In this document: piece by piece, positions 51,972 to 62,984 of the stretch | Position numbering within the stretch: position 1 is the stretch's first letter | Layout: every line of letters starts with the position of its first letter | NCBI RefSeq assembly: GCF_937616625.2 | Contig: NC_065570.1 | Location: 46,615,665 to 46,679,664, forward strand | Length of the DNA stretch: 64,000 nt | From: Mercurialis annua | Taxonomy: Eukaryota; Streptophyta; Magnoliopsida; Malpighiales; Euphorbiaceae | Direction: 5' to 3' | Position numbers and translations under genes: made by a program | The notes under the pieces: model-generated | What the model was told of the DNA's origin: nothing | Databases searched by the model: none | Seen by the model: only the letters and a program-made list of their open reading frames with translations

Positions 51972-53769
51972 TGACAAGTAACTGCCGCCTTACAGCCGGT
52001 GGTCGGTGGCCGGAGAGATGTGGCAGTGGTTGGTGGTCTGTTGTCGGGTAAACCGAACCGGTAGATTGAGAGTAGAAATTTGTAGAACCAGTGTTGACAT
52101 GTGTAAGGGTATAGTTATCTTATTTGTTATAAATTTATCTTAATTTGGGGTATTGGGGGATTTGTGAAAATTATTATTTTTTTTTGAGTGATTTTTGCAT
52201 ATTTTTATTTTGTGAGGTAAAAACAATAGACATGGATTCTTTTAGGGGATTTGTGTAAATTTCCCTATAAATAATGTTTCAGCAAGTCTATCATAAAAGT
52301 ATGAGTTAATGTCACCATATAACCCAAAAACTCAAAACTTTACATTAGTAACTCAAAAAAAAAAATTAATCAAAAATCCCCCTTTTTTTAAAACAAGTTT
52401 CTATGCCTACCCCTTTATAATTACCCTTCCTACTTTATCCCTAGATGTATATTACCTACTGTGTTTCTTATTACACCTTATAATTTTTCTCCATTTATTA
52501 TACTAAATTATTTCTCCTTCTTCCGTAATGTTCTTCCTCCATTAACTTCAATTTTTTCACAATAATTTCCTCTATTTTCTGTACAGTGATTTGGTCTAAG
52601 TCGGGTCTGATCTGTTCGGTGGTCGGACCATCGCGGGTTAACTACTGGTGGTCGGACCTCCAGTGGTTGGCTGCCGGAACATCAGATCTATAGTGGCCGA
52701 TAGCCGGAACATCGGACTGCCAGTGCAACTCGTTGCATCGATACTTGTTACAACTGCTCTTATTCATGCTGTCATTGGAGATTCCCATGGAGTAAATATT
52801 TGAGTTGTTTAATTTGATTGTGGCTTTCAACGGGACTGCTCAATTTCTTCTCTACTGGTGCTGTTGTTCATTTCTACACTTGCACACCTGTACAAAAGGA
52901 ACAAGATATACCAAAATGGTATAAAGTGTAAAAAGGTTCTCAAGTGTTGTTTTAAAATTAATTTGATTCTTAAATTTTTAATTTTATCATCACATCACAC
53001 TTAAATTTAATTAAGGGTCTTAATGATGAATTATAATTTTAAATTTTAAAAATATAAGGATATTGAAAATTTAAAATTATTAAATATATTAATTTGTAAA
53101 ATAAAATAAAAAAATAAAAAACTATACAAATATCTATATTTTTCACTCTTTATTAATACATGAGTAAGACTAATAAAATATTTCACTTGTTAAAATTGAA
53201 AAATATAGTAGTTTGATGGTCGGACCCGAGGTAGTCGTGGTCAGATACGTGGTTGTAATAAAACTAGTATTGAGTGTTTAAATTGATTATACATTTAAAA
53301 TTTATGTATTCTAATTAAATTAAATTATTGATAATTTAGACTATAAAAATTAAATTCATAAAGTGAACTAAATCTAAACTTAATGTGAACTCAATGTGAA
53401 AATATGAACTGAATGTGAACCAAATATTAACTGAGTATGAATAAAATGTAAACTCTAAGTAAATTTAGGATAAAGTTAATATAAATATAATGTCAACTTA
53501 ATTTAAATTTAATGTCAATCCAAAGAAAACTTTTTTTGTAAACTATGATAAATTTTAAATTACACCGATAGTATTTGAACTTTTTAAAAATTGTTATTTG
53601 AATTTCCTAATTATTCTTAACTTAAATTAGTATTCAGTATTTAAATTGTTTATAAATTTAAAATTTGTTTATTCTAATTAAATTAATTTAGTGATAATTT
53701 AGACTATAAAAAATTAAATTTATAAGTGAACTGAATGTAAATTTAATGTGAACTCAATATGAACTCAAT

Positions 53770-54380
53770 ATGAACCGAAAATCAACCTGATGTGAACCGG
53801 ATGTGAACCTATATCAAAACTGAACTACTTTAATTCAATTTTCAATAAAATTTGTCTTGATGTTCTTTATCTTAAATGACATTTTATATAGAGAGAATTT
53901 TGAGATTTAGTTTAATCGCGAATTGGATATTTCTTTTAAATGCAATATATTTGACAGTCTATAAAACCGAAAATCAACCTGATGTGAACTAGATGTGAAC
54001 CTATATCAAAACTGAATTATCTTAATTTAATTTTTAATAAAATTTGTCTTGCTGCTCTTACAATCTTAAATGGAATTTTATATAGAGAGAATTTTGAGAT
54101 TTAGTGTAATCATAAAGTGAATATGTTTTTCAAGTGAAATATATTTAACAGTCTATAAAACCGAAAATCAACCTGATGTGAACCAGATGTGAACCTATAT
54201 GAACTAAACTATAAAATTTATATGGATACTATTTACAATCTTAAATTGACATTTTATATAGCGAGAATTTTGAAATTTAGTGTAATATACAAACTGAATA
54301 TCTCTTTTAAGTGAAATGTATTTGATATTCTATAAAATTAAAAATTAACCTGATGTGAACCAGATGTAACCTACTATAAA
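53770..54380. repeat. tandem repeat array, unit about 190 bp
   Basis: Four units with the marker ACCGAAAATCAACCTGATG near 53775, 53965 and 54158, and a diverged one near 54330. Same repeat family as 49356-51120. Confidence 0.85.
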
Positions 54381-54761
54381 ATAAATTAAGCATAAAGTTA
54401 CACTGACCAAATATAAATGACTATAAACTGAATGTAAAGCGAACTAATAATTTTTATTGATAATACAATTAAATTGCAGCTTATAAATCTTTTTCTGAAA
54501 TGGCTAACCAAAATAAGATTCTATTACTGTCAATTTTTGTAATTGATTAAATTCACTATATTTAAAGATATAATAATTATTTATTTAAACAATTACATTT
54601 TGAAAAGTGCTTTAACACATTGAAAACTAAACCTACCACTGCTAGTCAACCTTGATTCACGCGCAACACAGCACCACATGGCTTTCAAACCATTTTCTCT
54701 CCCACTTCTACACACACTTCAAAACCAAAGCCCCAACAACTTGTCACTAAAAAGAAAAACG

Positions 54762-55079
54762 ATGGCTATGCTCTCAATTTCACGGACTGGTCCTCCGCCA
54801 CCATATATTATGCACCGCACTTCTCAGGTCTCGCCAATCATGCCCGAACTCGTCGAACTCAGTCTCTTCCTCACTTATTCTTCCGCCATTTCAATTTTTA
54901 ACTTTGTGTCTCTTCTCGCAAGCTTTCTAGATACGCTCGTTGCTATGGCCGGTACCGGAAAGATGCGTTCTAAATATTTTTAGCAGTTGTTTCTTCAAAT
55001 TGAATGGATAATTTCTTTTCTAAATTTGATTGTTGTTGTTTGCTTTGCTATGCACTTTTTTATTGGCGGAAATTGGAAG
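54762..55079 (+). pseudogene. TPI: captured fragment of plastid triosephosphate isomerase (copy 2)
   Basis: Plus strand. From ATG 54762 (MAMLSISRTG) one frame stays open through a transit-peptide-like region to LVAMAGTGK near 54963, then meets TAG at 54981. An in-frame ATG at 54678 (MAFKPFSLP) opens the same frame earlier. After an intron-like stretch, FFIGGNWK is read at 55056-55079, but the expected acceptor AG is now AC. As in copy 1, only exon 1, intron 1 and eight codons of exon 2 of the plastid enzyme were captured. Here the presequence frame is intact, unlike copy 1, so a short presequence-like peptide could in theory be made. No enzyme is possible. Confidence 0.83.
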
Positions 55080-55460
55080 AGAGTAAGTAATCGATGCAGT
55101 AGAGCCGGTGGTCGGTGGCCGGAAACATGTGGCAGTGGTTTGTGGTCGGGGAAAGTGAAACAGTAGATTGAGAATAGAAATTTGTAGATCTATGTGCAAG
55201 GGTATAGTTGTCTTATTTGTTATGAATTTATCTTAATTTGAGGTATTGGGGGATTTGTGAAAATTGTTTTTGTTTTTTGAGTGATTTCCGCATATTTTAT
55301 TTTTGTGAGGTAAAAACAATAGAAAGAGACTCTTTTAGGGGATTTGTGTAGATTACCCTAAAAGTATTGGACTTGTTTTTTTCGGCCCATATCGGCTTCT
55401 TTAAAAATTGGGTTATTGTTTGTGTATAAATAACCTGACAAGTAAATCTTTGAATTCATA

Positions 55461-55733
55461 GAAAAGGATCATTAATGTCCCTATGGTTTGACTCGAGAAT
55501 CAAATATGCCCTTAACGTCTGGAAAGGTTCAAATATACCCTTAACGTTTTAAAAAATAAACAATCAGGCCCACCGATTTTGATGACTAGGCCCCCCAACG
55601 TTTCATGTTTACTCAAAATCAGGGTCTGATTGTTCACTTTTTAAAAGATTAGGGGCATATTTGATCCTTTTCGGACGTTAGGGGCCCATTTGATTCTTTA
55701 AACAAACTTTAGAGGTATAAATGACTCTTTTTC
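55461..55733. mobile_element. MITE with GAAAAGG ends
   Basis: It starts GAAAAGGATCATTAATG and ends GAGGTATAAATGACTCTTTTTC as approximate inverted repeats. Flanks TTTGAATTCATA and TTTGAATTTATA agree at 11 of 12 positions. The uninterrupted repeat at 47640-48015 shows the empty site. Same family as 3574-3808. Confidence 0.85.
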
Positions 55734-56068
55734 TTTGAATTTATAATGAATTTTAGTCATGTTTGATGCTTTAACTGGTTTTAATTAGAAAAATAGTTGA
55801 ACTTCAATTTGATTAAGTTAAACTATATTTAAAATTAAAGATCGTGATTCTCTCAAGTTCATTTCAACTTGAGAGATCAAGTTCATTTCAACTTGAGAGA
55901 TCAAGTTCAATATTACATAATGAATTGTATAGAGCGTGAATTTGACCCCTCAAGTTAAAATGAATTTGAGGAAATTTTAATCTTAAAATTAATACGGGAT
56001 TTGAGAAAATAATTATAATGTTTGAGGGGTAAAAAGTCTGAGCTTCACTTTGATGTTTTTATTGAAAA

Positions 56069-56621
56069 CTAGTTTCGCATTACGTGCTATGCACGTGGCT
56101 CGTAACGTAACTCGTCAATGAACATATTAGTAGATTTAGTATAATTATATCAATTTTTTATTTATAATTAATATTAAATTAGTTAAGAATTTTTGTAAAA
56201 AGTAAAGATAATATATTCGGTTATTAAATTTTTTTCCATAATGAATTTATTCTTCTTTTGCTTTTATAATAATCATAATTAAATAATTAACTTAATTTTA
56301 TTAATTTCTATCTTTAAAAATAATAAGATAGAAATTTAAATAGTAATATATTGATCAAATACAGTATTTTAATTTTGTAGTTCAATCAAACTAAAAGATA
56401 GGTATTCCTACTAATTTGGAGACAATTTAGTTATTTTTTACATATTAAAAACTAAATTGGAGATAATTTAGCTACCTATTCTAATTAGGACTTTAATTGC
56501 AATAGTAATTAATTAAATAACTAATTAGTTAATGACTATAAAATCTTTATTTAGTAGTCAACTGAAAAAGATTATTTAGTAAATTTGCTCCCCCCCGTGC
56601 TTTTATATATAGTATTTATAT
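56069..56621 (-). mobile_element. non-autonomous Helitron
   Basis: Read on the minus strand, the 5' part ACTATATATAAAAGCACGG matches the start of the Helitron at 26587. The 3' end has the stem-loop GTGCATAGCAC about 11 bp before CTAG, followed by T. The first bases at the 5' end are TATAA instead of TC, so that end is diverged. It sits inside the right copy of the direct repeat, whose left copy shows the empty site. Confidence 0.8.
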
Positions 56622-56632
56622 AAATATATATG

Positions 56633-59116
56633 TGTCACGACCCAAAATATTGAGCCGCAACTGGCGCTAGGGAACGGGAGTGGTAGCTCCGGAACCCGTA
56701 GCAAGCCTAAAATCACAATTAATTTTTCGCAAATATAATATAAACAAACAATATCAAACAACGGAAGCAAATATACATATATAACATATAATCATACATT
56801 TACACTAACTGTTTCAAAACCTCGCGGGCTCTAATTACCGTACCCTGTACGAACTGGCCTCCCGGTACTATATACATCAGTTAGTGTTTCAAACATCTTA
56901 CCGGCATCTGGGGCCGTGGATCATATACTAAACACGTAGCCTATCAAAATGCATATAAAACAACAACAACAGTTAATATATACAATCAAAATGAACTGCT
57001 GACTAGGCTATTATACTCTCGACACAGGACCACTACTGCAGCATTCACAGAAGTCAGAAACTAACATATACAGCTGACTTCTGGACTTCAAAATTGGCCT
57101 CTAGCTAAGTCCACAAGCTAAGCACCTGAAAGACATCAAAGGTGAGGGATCAGTATTTGGGGAAATACTGAGTGAGTTGACATTTACTAACAGTATTAAT
57201 ATAGAAACATAGCATCGCATCTCAAGAAAATATTAATATAAAACATATAAACATGTATTTGATCCGTATGAAACTAATATCCTAGCATGCGACACATTTC
57301 TCGAATAATCATTATCATTCAACCCAATCGTAAATATCAATCGCGAGTCCAACTCGCTGGTGGCCCAGCCACTAGATACGGGGACTCCAGACTACACCGT
57401 AGCCGAGTACTCACTCGTATCAAATCATATACCCAATCGTAAATTTCATATTCATCATCAGCTCCCAGCTGTGTCAAGTCATTTCTCAATGCAAACATAC
57501 TAGACTGACTCGATACTGGTGATCACACAGCCTATTGACACCCAATAGGTAGCTAGTTTCTTCGGATCGCATACTAGTTCCCGTAGATAAAAATTAATAA
57601 AACATATAACATTCAATCAACTATATGTAATGCGATGCGTGAAAACAGTGACCGCAATCCAAGAAATGATATGATCGATCTGATAGTACGCCCTCGCTCG
57701 TCCACTTCTACTGACTCCACTACTCGCTGACACGTCTGATAAATCGTTTAATAGTTAGACGTGAAACTTATACTTTTATATATATAATACTTCTAAGTTT
57801 TAGGGTTTAGTTTCATCTTATACTTATTTACGTATTCAATAACTTTAGTCGTATAAACGACTTAGCAAATACTATCATAATTGAGAATTGCTTAACGTCC
57901 TTGACGTTTTCCATTATTATAAATTGTCTAACACGTCGAGCTAATCTCGAGATTAATGATTCTCAAGGTCCAAAACCCGTCCTTTAGAGTCAAATTACTC
58001 AAAACGTCAAACACTTAAGTCAATTACAGTTTGCATACGTGTGGAGGCGAGTCAGGGTGCACGGGCGTACCCTTCGGTGGGTACACGTTCGTGTAATCAA
58101 GTACACGTTCGTGCACCTCAGGGGTACACGTTCGTGTACTTCTAGTACACGTTCATGCACCATGAAAAGTGCACGTTCGTGTACTTCAGGTACACGTTCG
58201 TGTACTTCAGGTACACGTTCGTGTACCTTGCTAGGTGCACGTTCGTGTACTTCTAGTACACGTTCGTGCACCCGTGGTGCACGGTCGTGCACCACGTGCA
58301 CAGCTCCCCGTAAGTCGATTTCCGGGGTATTACCACCATTCCGACGTGCTTCACACACCCACATTCAATACCCAAATCTCAGTTTCTTCAAAAACGGCAT
58401 AATAACTTTAAAAACGTCAAATTCCAATCCAAACTCGATCCTAACTCAAAACAGCCCGTTATTTCGAATTTAGCACCAAATTTCAAGAACTTTACCTCGA
58501 AACGAAGCTTATGATTGATAGAGGACAAGATTCTGAAGAGATTGCCGCTTGAATCGCTTGAATCGGACGTCGAACAGAGAAACGGCGGCTAAACGACGTA
58601 ATCGGCGATTGATTTCCTTTTCTCTCGATCCTTCTTCTGTTTCCTTCATTCATATCTCAAACCTTATATATTAAGGTCAAAAGCTCACTTTGATCCTTGT
58701 TCTTTTTGTTTCTTATCATTTATCCTTTAAACTTTTCTTTCGCACGATTTAGTCCATAGCTAAATCGTTAACTTCTTTTATTATGACTTATACGTATTAA
58801 TTGTCTCCGATAAATAATACGAAACTCAATATTAATACTTTCCCGTCAAAATCCAATATTTCTATTTTCGACACAAAGTGGTTAAATTACCACTTTGGTC
58901 CCTATACCTTATTTTGGACTTTTCTCGCCATTTTTCCATTTAATTCCAATTCTAACTTTAGAATTGAAATATAATATAAATTTTCTCCGTAATAATCTTT
59001 TCTAAAACCGACTTGCTAGAACTTATTTATCGGAAAACTTTCCGATATCGTCACTTCTGCGACTCAAAACTGGACACGTGGTCCAATTAGCTAATTAAAT
59101 ATTTTAGGGTATTACA
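56633..59116 (-). mobile_element. Ty3/gypsy-like 3' LTR
   Basis: Read on the minus strand this 2.48-kb LTR starts TGTAATACCC and ends GGGTCGTGACA (fwd 56633). It is directly preceded by a polypurine tract (59117-59130), so it is the 3' LTR of a minus-strand element. Its last 80 bp match the LTR ends at 29075 and 62979. It holds a palindromic minisatellite (58081-58302). There is no PBS on the low-coordinate side, where the sequence returns to the broken direct repeat. No 5' LTR was found in the window. Confidence 0.82.
58081..58302. repeat. minisatellite of palindromic units, about 10 copies
   Basis: About ten units of 21-24 bp, each built on GTACACGTTCGTGTAC, a palindrome apart from the central TT, with spacers such as TTCAG, TTCTA or CTCAGGG. 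Some half-sites read GTGCAC. It lies inside the LTR. The open frames on both strands (up to 144 codons) come from the repeat. Confidence 0.9.
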
Positions 59117-59851
59117 TTCTTCCCCCCTTATAAAAATTCGTCCTCGAATTTTCATAAATCTTGTTGGGATCTTAAGATTATCCTTATACTTCTCTTGACG
59201 TTCAATGCTACGCGTTAGTCGTAGCTTTTTCTTTTATTGAAACTATTAGTTTTTCCATGCACGGCTATAACTTCATACTTGTTGCCTAGTTGAGTATCTT
59301 CTCATTGTCACTTCTATCCTATTCATTATCTTCCTAAAATAGTGTGGCTCTAGGCGTATCACTAATATTGTAATCCCGACGTCTTGTACAACTAGTCTTA
59401 ATCTTTCTTCTGTTCCTCATTAGCGTCGATTAATCCTCACTCGGTATTCTCCAAGTTTACTGTTTCATTCTCAATCGTCCTCGGGTCGCTACTCGTCTCT
59501 TTTACACGTGAATAGTGACAACGTGTCGGCTATATCCTTAATGATGTACTTACTTCTTTCTACTAGTATGTGACACTTCGTTCTTTATCAATCAATCTTT
59601 TCTCAACTTATATCTTGTCTATCATATTTGTTGTTTCTTAACGTAGTTGAGTCTGATACTTCCTTTACTCCCTTCAACTTTTCCTTGCTTTGCTTAAGCT
59701 ATTGTGAACTTTATGTTGTTCTGTTAGTCGTGATCCTTCGTACATTCCCCATTGCTATATGCACTTCTCTTTGTGTTAACTTTAACCGTGTAGCTTGTAC
59801 GATCGCCTTCTTTGACCAATACTATCCGTATTCTTATCTTCTTTGACTTTC
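59117..59851 (-). mobile_element. internal 3' end of the Ty3/gypsy-like element, with polypurine tract
   Basis: On the minus strand, TTCGAGGACGAATTTTTATA is followed by TAAGGGGGGAAGAA (59130-59117), which directly abuts the LTR start. This is the conserved end of the internal region of many plant Ty3 elements. Upstream sequence to about 59851 is only loosely coding-like and no domain could be named. The element is cut off where the oppositely oriented LTR begins. Confidence 0.65.
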
Positions 59852-62800
59852 TGTAGCTAGTAAAACGTCCATATCTCCCAATTTAACCGTCGGATGGGGC
59901 TGCCCTTTGGATATGTTGTACCTAAGAGGATTATCTTTCATTTGACCGTTCAGATCGTCGTTTGACCCCTTTTCGGGTGAACCGGACCTACTGGGTAGAA
60001 AAGGCAGTAGGTCCGGTCCACTCTGATTTCTGAATTAGCAGTGAGTCCACCGGTTCTATAATCGGTTCTACTGGGCAGAACCGGCCGTAGAACTGGTTCA
60101 TTACGGGTTTACTTATAAAAACTTCGTTTCTCGACCAAATCAGCCCCCACTCGTTCCCACAAACCCTAAACTGATTTCTAAACATTTATAGACGATTCCC
60201 AATCACATTTTGGTGCCTCAAGACACTTGGTAGGTGTTATAACATCCATTCCATCATTCAATTCATGGTTTATGTAATCGAATTGTTTGGGTATTCATTG
60301 GTCCTTTGGTTTTTCATTGTTGTAGCCATTATTCCACTATTTTTTCTGAGTTTTCCTTGCTCTTTTGGATTGCTAAGGTAATTAATCCTTCCTTTACCCT
60401 TTTAATTTGAATCGTTGGTATGATGGTTGTTGGTAGATTTCAATTTTAAATGTTAGTTGTTGTGGCATGTAATTATATGGACTGTTTTGATTTGATTTTC
60501 TTATTAGTGCACCAAATTCATTGTCAATACTTGTTGGGCATTTGTTGTAGTCGTTTATGCTCTCTTGAATTCGCTTCGTTCATGCGTTGTATGGATTTCA
60601 TAAAAGTGGAATGCTAGGGTTGTCTATAATTTCATTGCCATGATGTTGTTGTTTAAAGAATTAGATTGCTATAAATTGTTTTGGTTTGATTTTATTATAG
60701 GGCTGTAAATAATTGAATTAACATGTGTTTGGTGATTAAAAATCAAATTGACAGAGTTGGATTAGTTTGGTTTGAGCATATCAAATTGTTTGTTATTTGG
60801 CTTGATAATCATGATCAATTGGTATGTTTTGGTTAGAGGTTTTAAAGCTGAAAATGTAATTGGTTTAAGCTTTTGAGATGAATTGGATTTATTAAAGTGT
60901 CATGGATTGGTTGTTTTGAGCAGTGTTTTAAAAACCGGACCGGACCGGCCGGTCGGACCGGTTGAACCACGAATCGGTCAGTGGTCTGGTCTGAAAAAGC
61001 AAAAAACCGGATCTTATAGTTGGACCGGATTGGACCGGGTTGAACCGGATTAGACCGGTATGAGCCGGTAAAAAACCGGGTGTTGAACCGGATTGGACCG
61101 GTCAAAAACCGGTCAAACGGAATTTTTTCAATTTTTTAAATTTATTAAACCGGTTGAACCGGTCATTGAACCGGTTAAACCGGTTGAACCGAAAACCGAT
61201 GGCCTCACCGGTTCGGCCACCGGTTCGGTTTTTAAAACACTGGTTTTGAGGTTAGCTTATTTTGCCGATTTTGGCTAAATGTTGAATTTGTTGCCATGTA
61301 ATGTTTTGATTGTTTAAACAAGTTAGTTGGGTTGTTTAACATTATTGGTTAATGTTGGATTATTGTTAGCATGTTAGTATGATGTATAAATTATTGTTAA
61401 TCTTTCTTGGACATGTTTAATGTTAGAGGGCACGCTAAGGTGATTGTATATTTTATGTTGGCCGTTTGAGCATGTTTGTCCATTGAGGACTTTTGTAGAG
61501 AACCTTATGAGCATTATGATATTTTTGTTATTGAGTTCTTATTGAGTTCCTTGTTTTCAAAATGGATTTCATAGTTTATCAAAAGATGTTCTAAATATTA
61601 AACTCTGGTTTTACTCTGGTTGGATTTTGGTTCGGGTTAGACTTGGGTCGCCCGATTTGTGAGAAGATGCCTTGTAATTGTTGTAACTTGGCTGACTCAC
61701 CATGTTGGTTTTAAACTTGGTTTATAGATTTAACAAAGTTATCTGAAATGGATTTTCGGATCATGTTTTCAAAGTGGGAACTCGATTTGACGTAACTGGT
61801 TGTATGACTTTGGTGACAATCCGAGTAAGTATGATTACTCCTCGTTTGTCTATGCTTTGGCATTTTGACTATATATGTATAATGGCGTTATGATGGTTTG
61901 TACTTTGGCTTGATTGATATCTGTGCTAGTCGTATGTGGTGTCCAGTACTCTCTAGAGTTAGGGGATGATATTAATTATTATTTATATTTTCTTAGACCC
62001 GTCGACTGCTCGTGCTTTGGAGTCAGATCATGTTTAGTTGCTTGTTAGGTTTTCATGTGGATTTGCAAGCAGTGAGTTTGTACTTACTATTTACCGCTTT
62101 ATTAAGTAAATTGTTATTTTAATATATAAATATATATTGTACGTATATTTCAAAATGTTTTATCATTATGGCTTCTAGTTGGAACATGCTACCTAATGGG
62201 CATCATTAGGACTGCGTGCGCACCAGTATTGATCTAGATAAGGTATGTGAAATGTGGTGGTAACTCGGTGTGAACATAAATCTCGGGACTAGTAGAGTAA
62301 CTCGGTGTAGCTCAGCTCTCGGGACTCTGGTTATGAATTTACGAGTGGTCGGTGGTAACTCGGTGTAGCTCAGCTCTCGGGACCAGGCCTAATGGATTAT
62401 GGTTATATTAGTATTGTGGATTAGGGTTCCAACTATTATACGTAATGTTCATATTAAATGTTTTAAAACGGTTTTAAAAGTTTTCCACTTGATAAATGTA
62501 AATAGTGGTATGAACTCATCTCAGTATATCTGACCCCGTTGTTTTCCCAAATTTTCCAGGGTTATGATATGAGCGAGTCAGCTGCTCTCCGATTCTTTAT
62601 TTCCTCGGAGGTTTTACTATCTTTAATAAGGTTATTAAACTGATTTTATTCTTAGACCGTAGTAGTAAATAGAAGTCTTATGTCCAATACTTGTTATAAA
62701 TTTATTCAATGGATTATTGCTATTTTGGCATTCTTTTATTAACTTGGGTTAATATATACTTCTGCCACGTTTAAGACTCAGAGTTGGCTGAGCACTTTAT

Positions 62801-62979
62801 AATAAATGTTGTATATTATGAACTGCTAGATTTAGGCTGAAGTCTTAGTTGCCCCCGAGCATTGGTTTTCTTGCAGGTTTATGTATTTGTTGGTTATCCA
62901 CAAGGCTAGCTACGGGTTTTGGTACAACCATACCCATACCCTAGCGCCGGTTGCGATTCATGAAAATGGGTTGGGACAA
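59852..62979 (+). mobile_element. Ty3/gypsy-like LTR, plus strand
   Basis: The right end CCCTAGCGCCGGTTGCG followed by GGGTTGGGACA matches the ends of the LTRs at 29075 and 56633. A TATA-like CTTATAAAAAC lies at about 60111-60121, after paired GGTCCGG/CCGGACC blocks. Around 62250-62390 the unit GGTAACTCGGTGTAGCTCAG is repeated. The left end is a guess (TGTAGCTAG at 59852). After 62979 no primer binding site follows; copia-like sequence begins instead, so the element is truncated. A hAT MITE is nested at 60921-61242. Confidence 0.6.
60921..61242. mobile_element. hAT-type MITE, CAGTGTTT family, with perfect 8-bp TSD
   Basis: It starts CAGTGTTTTAAAAACCGG and ends CGGTTTTTAAAACACTG. It is flanked by GTTTTGAG (60913-60920 and 61243-61250). 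The interior is a dense series of ACCGG/CCGGT blocks. Sister of 9947-10161. It is nested in the plus-strand LTR, so it is younger than that LTR. Confidence 0.93.
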
Positions 62980-62984
62980 AGACC

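Larger units (their letters stand above)
48194..52265. mobile_element. Mutator-like element carrying a TPI gene fragment (copy 1)
   Basis: A 4.07-kb element starts GAGAAAATTACACC and ends with the complement of GGGAAATTTACAC (11 of 13 matching). It is flanked by a 10-bp duplication, TATAAATAAT (48184-48193 and 52266-52275). Near both ends are GC-richer patches with GGTGGCCGG. Inside lie seven or so tandem repeats of about 190-200 bp (49356-51120) and a captured piece of plastid triosephosphate isomerase (51651-51971). No transposase is present. Host-gene capture by a Mutator-type element without transposase is the definition of a Pack-MULE; short terminal repeats make this an atypical one. 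Copy 2 lies 37 bp downstream. Confidence 0.85.
52303..55358. mobile_element. Mutator-like element carrying a TPI gene fragment (copy 2)
   Basis: A 3.06-kb relative of the element at 48194. It starts GAGTTAATGTCACC and ends with the complement of GGGTAATCTACAC. It is flanked by the 9-bp duplication TAAAAGTAT (52294-52302 and 55359-55367). It contains GC-richer GGTGGTCGG patches at about 52595-52720 and 55105-55160, four of the 190-bp tandem repeats and a second TPI fragment. Its separate target duplication shows that it arrived by its own transposition and not by local duplication of copy 1. Confidence 0.85.
55420..56632. repeat. right copy of the direct repeat, split by a MITE and a Helitron
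   Basis: The repeat seen at 47640-48015 runs here as 55420-55460, 55734-56068 and 56622-56632. The first gap is a MITE, the second a Helitron. Removing both restores collinearity, up to ATATATATGTGTC. A short stretch (AACTTGAGAGATCAAGTTCA) is additionally duplicated in this copy. Confidence 0.8.

Noticed and set aside
47640..56632. The flanking direct repeats as the two LTRs of one large retrotransposon
   Set aside because: No TG...CA ends, primer site or polypurine tract, and no retroelement coding in between. Both Mutator-like elements have their own target duplications.
58081..58302. CRISPR-like array of palindromic repeats
   Set aside because: Spacers are only 3-8 bp and partly repeated, units vary, and the array lies in a plant retrotransposon LTR.
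58020..58473. Overlapping open frames of 114 and 144 codons on both strands
   Set aside because: They run through the palindromic minisatellite of an LTR. The repeated peptide (TRSCTS) merely reflects the DNA repeat.
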